57,197 bases of DNA from Lachnospiraceae bacterium. GTDB taxonomy: Bacteria > Bacillota > Clostridia > Lachnospirales > Lachnospiraceae. The translations under genes were made by a program, and so were the position numbers. Where the stretch lies: positions 1 through 57,197 of the forward strand of contig JAFRWW010000052.1 of assembly GCA_017441585.1 (NCBI GenBank), read 5' to 3'. Positions 54,708 to 57,197 of the stretch are shown one piece after another. How positions within the stretch are numbered: position 1 is the stretch's first letter; the number at the start of each line of letters is the position of its first letter. The notes under the pieces are model-generated. The model was not told the DNA's origin, ran no database searches, and saw only the letters and a list, made by a program, of their open reading frames with translations.

Positions 54708-54884
54708 ATGGAGGCTTTGTGGATAGAACCTTTGCCCACAAATGCAGAAGAAGTTGAGATGGGTGATGAGGATGATAGGGTGTTTTTTGATGTAGCCAGA
54801 TGCCTGAATGTGAAACTGGTTACAAGAAATCTGTCACATTATCCGGTTCATGAGTTGCGAACTTCGATAGATGAGTTGTATTGA
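54708..54884 (+). pseudogene. C-terminal remnant of a PIN-domain toxin
   Basis: A 58-codon frame with MGDEDDRVFFDVARCLNVKL, VTRNLSHYP and ELRTSIDELY, typical of the C-terminal half of PIN-family toxins (COG1569-like). The N-terminal half with the first conserved Asp and the cognate antitoxin are missing. Confidence 0.7.
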
Positions 54885-54900
54885 AAAGAATAGGATCATT

Positions 54901-54934
54901 AAAGAGCGACATGATTGTGAGGTCGCTCTTTTTG
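54901..54934 (+). terminator. Rho-independent terminator
   Basis: AAAGAGCGAC at 54901-54910 pairs with GTCGCTCTTT at 54922-54931, followed by T. It overlaps a TTG-started reading frame that I reject as a gene. Confidence 0.85.
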
Positions 54935-54966
54935 TTGCCTTTTTCCCCGAAAAAAAGTATAATTAA

Positions 54967-55108
54967 CGTTACTTTTGGTATACTAAAAGTGACGTCTGAT
55001 ACCGTTGATTTCGCACAGTATCATGGGGTCGAAAAAGACAATTTTAGTGAACGAAATTCGTCGAAAGCAAAAATGGAGCAAAAACTGAAGATGTGTTTCG
55101 ACGAATTT
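54967..55108. promoter_or_regulatory. Palindromes upstream of the broken uvrB
   Basis: A near-perfect 28-bp palindrome lies at 54967-54994 (CGTTACTTTTGG, then TATACTAAAAGTGACG), just after a TATAAT at 54958-54963. A perfect 13-bp inverted repeat follows, AAATTCGTCGAAA at 55054-55066 with TTTCGACGAATTT at 55096-55108. Either could be an operator or leader hairpin for uvrB. No LexA-type GAAC-N4-GTTC box is seen. Confidence 0.4.
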
Positions 55109-55203
55109 GTGCCTTATAGGAGCCAATTACCGCTTGCGGTAATGGCATCTGACCGGATCATGTCAGATATAAACAGAGGTTTATAGAGGAGAACTTTTCT
55201 ATC

Positions 55204-55488
55204 GTGTTCACAGGCGAAAATAAGTTTAAATTACACAGCGAATACGCCCCCACCGGCGATCAGCCCCAGGCCATCGAGAAGCTGGTCAAGGGCTTCAAGG
55301 AAGGCAACCAATGCCAGACTTTGCTTGGTGTTACGGGCTCCGGCAAGACCTTCACCATGGCGAATATCATCGCTCAGCTGAACGTGCCGACTCTGGTGAT
55401 CGCACATAACAAGACTCTGGCGGGACAGCTCTATTCCGAGTTTAAAGAGTTTTTCCCTGAGAACGCGGTTGAGTACTTTGTATCCTAG
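55204..55488 (+). pseudogene. uvrB: Truncated uvrB, first 94 codons only
   Basis: The first 94 residues of excinuclease subunit UvrB (normally about 660), starting at GTG 55204 behind AGAGGAG. The N-terminus is well conserved, with PTGDQPQAI near 17-24, the Walker A motif GVTGSGKT at 42-49 and [18 protein letters not shown]. Homology stops exactly in the conserved EYFVSYYDYYQPEAY segment: after EYFVS comes TAG and then unrelated sequence. The rest of uvrB is not in the window. Either an insertion split the gene or this is a partial duplicate with an intact copy elsewhere. Confidence 0.88.
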
Positions 55489-55700
55489 TATATTCATTAT
55501 CTACACTATACAAGATATGACGCTTTTTTAATTGTTTGACGGAACATATAGTGGTACGTGAGGATCAAAAAGACTCAAAAGACATATGAAATAGGGTGAA
55601 TATGGTGACCCTGAGTGATAATTTTAGAGTTTATTGTTGGATATGGATGTGATAGAATAAATATATCAGTAAAGGGATGCTGACGAATGGAGGTGTGCGT

Positions 55701-55904
55701 ATGACACAGATGAAAGAACAGGCTGTAAAAATGATACACGATATCCCTGATGATAAAATGATTTTTGTCCTTGGAATATTGCAGGATTTAGCTGCGTTGA
55801 CGGAAGAACATCAGACTGAAGATGAAGATTTCTTTTCTCTTGCCGGAAATATAGATATAGATGCAGAGGCTGTTGAAGAATTAAGAGCGGTAAGTATGGT
55901 GTAA
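55701..55904 (+). CDS. Antitoxin of a VapBC-type pair
   Basis: A 67-residue protein from ATG 55701, with GGAGG at 55689-55693. The N-terminal helix (MKEQAVKMIHDIPDDKMIFV) and acidic C-terminus are typical of antitoxins found before PIN toxins in Clostridia. The start at 55677 would add residues before the ribosome site and is less likely. Its stop is eight bases before the toxin ATG. It should bind and inhibit that toxin, and repress the operon. Confidence 0.75.
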   Translation: MTQMKEQAVKMIHDIPDDKMIFVLGILQDLAALTEEHQTEDEDFFSLAGNIDIDAEAVEELRAVSMV

Positions 55905-55912
55905 GGGTGGCT

Positions 55913-56305
55913 ATGATATTACTTGATACAAACATTATTATTGATTATTGGAAGTATCCCAATGATAAGAAAAAGGATTTCCTTAAAAACAACAAGTGCT
56001 GTATATGTGGAATAGTTATTGCGGAATTGTTGAGAGGCGCCAGGTCAGATAAGGATTCGCAGAGAATCAGGACTGCATTGCAGAGTTTTGAGAATGTCTC
56101 ATTTAGGGAGGAGTTTTGGCCTGAATTAGGGGATATGTTGTATAATCTAAAGGGTAACGGATTTACAATGCCTATTCAGGATGTCATAATAGCTCTTCTG
56201 GCAATGAGATATAATCTGTCGGTTGCAACGTATGACGTTCATTATAAGCATATTCAGGAAGTTTATCCTATATTGCAGCTGAGTGAAGTGCCTGAAAAAG
56301 GATAG
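55913..56305 (+). CDS. PIN-domain toxin (VapC-type ribonuclease)
   Basis: A 130-residue PIN protein. All four acidic metal-binding residues are in place: Asp5 (LLDTNIII), Glu38 (IVIAELLRG), Asp90 (MPIQDVIIALLA) and Asp108 (ATYDVHY). The enzyme is expected to be an Mg-dependent RNase that cuts tRNA or rRNA and is held back by the antitoxin before it. ATG 55913 follows AAGGG; GTG 55907 is an alternative. The pair is intact, unlike its neighbours. Confidence 0.88.
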   Translation: MILLDTNIIIDYWKYPNDKKKDFLKNNKCCICGIVIAELLRGARSDKDSQRIRTALQSFENVSFREEFWPELGDMLYNLKGNGFTMPIQDVIIALLAMRYNLSVATYDVHYKHIQEVYPILQLSEVPEKG

Positions 56306-56322
56306 TATATATCGCAAATATG

Positions 56323-56363
56323 AAACCGCTATCGGAGTTGGGATTTTTCGATAGCGGTTTTTT
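56323..56363 (+). terminator. Rho-independent terminator after the toxin-antitoxin pair
   Basis: A 12-bp stem (56323-56334 with 56349-56360) followed by T. Confidence 0.88.
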
Positions 56364-56419
56364 GTTCCGGATGTTCCGATTGTTCCGGTATTTTTAAAAA
56401 GTTTTTAGGGGGTGTACGT

Positions 56420-56526
56420 ATGTTAGAGCCTGCACAAGAACATGATTTTGAAATTCGTGAAGCAATGAAACTAGGAATATTGAATTTATAGATGATCCGT
56501 ATACAATAAATCTGGGGGGATTATGA
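56420..56526 (+). pseudogene. Possible frameshifted gene fragment
   Basis: ATG 56420, behind a GGGGGTG ribosome-like stretch, gives 23 codons ending at TAG 56491. From about 56475 a second frame continues as NIEFIDDPYTINLGGL to TGA 56526. The two together look like the start of a decayed gene, but no family is recognised. Confidence 0.3.
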
Positions 56527-56550
56527 CGGATCATAGGAAGGGGGAAGGAT

Positions 56551-57165
56551 ATGTTTTGTATGAAATGTGGACAGGAATTGCCTGATGGTGCAATGTTCTG
56601 TTTTAAATGTGGTACGCCCATAGGGACTCTTATGGGATCAATGTCAAATGATACAACTAAATTGGTACCTGCTAAATGTACAGGGTGCGGAGCGCCATTA
56701 AAAGTAAATCCGGAAGAAAAAACTGCCAAATGCGAGCATTGCGGAAATGAATTCATAGTTCAAGAAGCAATTAATAATTATAATATATCAACCACGGGTA
56801 ATGTTAATATTTCCGGTTCAAATATAACGATTAAAAGTGGACCTGATGTGGAAAGTTATTTATATAGGGCGAATGAATTCTTTAATGAGTTTAATTTTGA
56901 CAAGGCCAATGAGTATTATGAAAAAGTATTAGATTTAGATCCTATGAATTCGGAGGCCAAACGTAAAATAGAGGATTTGAGTTTTCCAATGCTTCATTGT
57001 GGAACTTTAAAGTATTCTCTTTTAGAAATATCTTTTACTGAAAGGAAAACCAAAAAGCTGTTAGAGTCGGGCAGAATCGACCACCCAGAGTCGCGTAGAA
57101 TTGACCAATTTCAGTCGTTCAGAAATCGCCAATGCAGCGGCCGACTCCTTTCTTTAAGATTTTGA
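56551..57165 (+). CDS. Zinc-ribbon protein interrupted near its C-terminus by an IS21-like end
   Basis: A 204-residue frame behind GGGGGAAGG. It has two zinc ribbons, CMKCGQELPDGAMFCFKCG at 3-21 and CTGCGAPLKVNPEEKTAKCEHCG at ~48-70. Beta repeats follow (NVNISGSNITIK near 88-99) and then a TPR-like stretch at ~106-145. From about residue 170 the sequence is the end of an insertion element read in frame, so the natural C-terminus is lost. This layout is common in small Firmicute envelope or stress proteins. Its role is unknown. Confidence 0.75.
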   Translation: MFCMKCGQELPDGAMFCFKCGTPIGTLMGSMSNDTTKLVPAKCTGCGAPLKVNPEEKTAKCEHCGNEFIVQEAINNYNISTTGNVNISGSNITIKSGPDVESYLYRANEFFNEFNFDKANEYYEKVLDLDPMNSEAKRKIEDLSFPMLHCGTLKYSLLEISFTERKTKKLLESGRIDHPESRRIDQFQSFRNRQCSGRLLSLRF

Positions 57166-57197
57166 TTTTGCTATCGAAACGGGATCTCCTGCCGAAA
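57059..57197. mobile_element. End of an IS21-like insertion sequence (partial)
   Basis: Sequence from TG at 57059 holds three 24-bp direct repeats starting AGTCG at 57065, 57089 and 57113, each with a GAAT/GAAA-nC-GACC/GCC core. Multiple terminal repeats next to a TG end are characteristic of IS21-family elements. The minus strand just beyond reads SFRQEIPFR-stop-like, as an IstB-type C-terminus might. The rest lies outside the window. Confidence 0.65.

Noticed and set aside
54881..55186. 101-residue gene starting at TTG before uvrB
   Set aside because: It begins inside the PIN remnant's last codons, runs through a terminator hairpin and palindromes, and matches no family that I know.

Overview
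The window looks like a chromosomal segment of an anaerobic Gram-positive Clostridia member, most likely Lachnospiraceae (Butyrivibrio-like). The grounds are moderate GC, strong AGGAGG ribosome sites, lipoproteins and Firmicute families (DUF3798, TSCPD/TIGR03905, DUF6765, LytTR-DUF3021, YczE). The genus is a guess. No rRNA, tRNA or CRISPR array was seen.

Left part (1-6.2 kb): the start of a membrane protein at the edge, a hybrid histidine kinase preceded by a 14-bp tandem repeat, an unknown coiled-coil protein, and a LytTR-DUF3021 regulator pair.

Centre of interest (6.2-21.4 kb): a compact minus-strand operon encodes a polyprenyl-phosphate-type GT2, a DUF2304 membrane partner, an STT3-type oligosaccharyltransferase with its diagnostic motifs (DxD-like sites, SVSE, WWDYG), and a Wzx flippase. 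It is flanked by two GT4 glycosyltransferases. Next to it lie two duplicated ~1200-residue secreted beta-helix/Ig-like proteins, with about 41 and 44 N-X-S/T sequons by hand count. Other secreted proteins in the window have only a few. Sequons are kept between the two paralogues while the middle residue changes. I read this as a dedicated N-glycosylation system together with its substrates, possibly of archaeal ancestry.

21.4-33.1 kb: a YczE-type membrane protein and small unknown genes. A decayed surface-protein gene follows, frameshifted by a 5-bp duplication. Then comes a signalling cluster (receiver protein, DUF3798 binding lipoprotein, hybrid kinase, Hpt protein), an M15 peptidase lipoprotein, and membrane proteins.

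33.1-53.5 kb: mostly housekeeping and accessory genes. They include an NhaC antiporter, a SIMPL protein, an S41 protease, an EAL/GGDEF pair for cyclic di-GMP, an operon of vWA lipoprotein, ECF sigma factor and putative anti-sigma factor, mnmA, wecB, a class II aldolase, an SNF transporter, a GNAT, and a secreted GH105 glycosidase. Copies of a dispersed GTCATYCTGAG hairpin repeat sit in several intergenic regions.

Right end (53.5-57.2 kb): a decayed region with tails of an AAA ATPase, an ISL3 transposase and a PIN toxin, and a uvrB broken after 94 codons. It also has an intact VapBC-type pair and a zinc-ribbon gene interrupted by what looks like the end of an IS21-like element.
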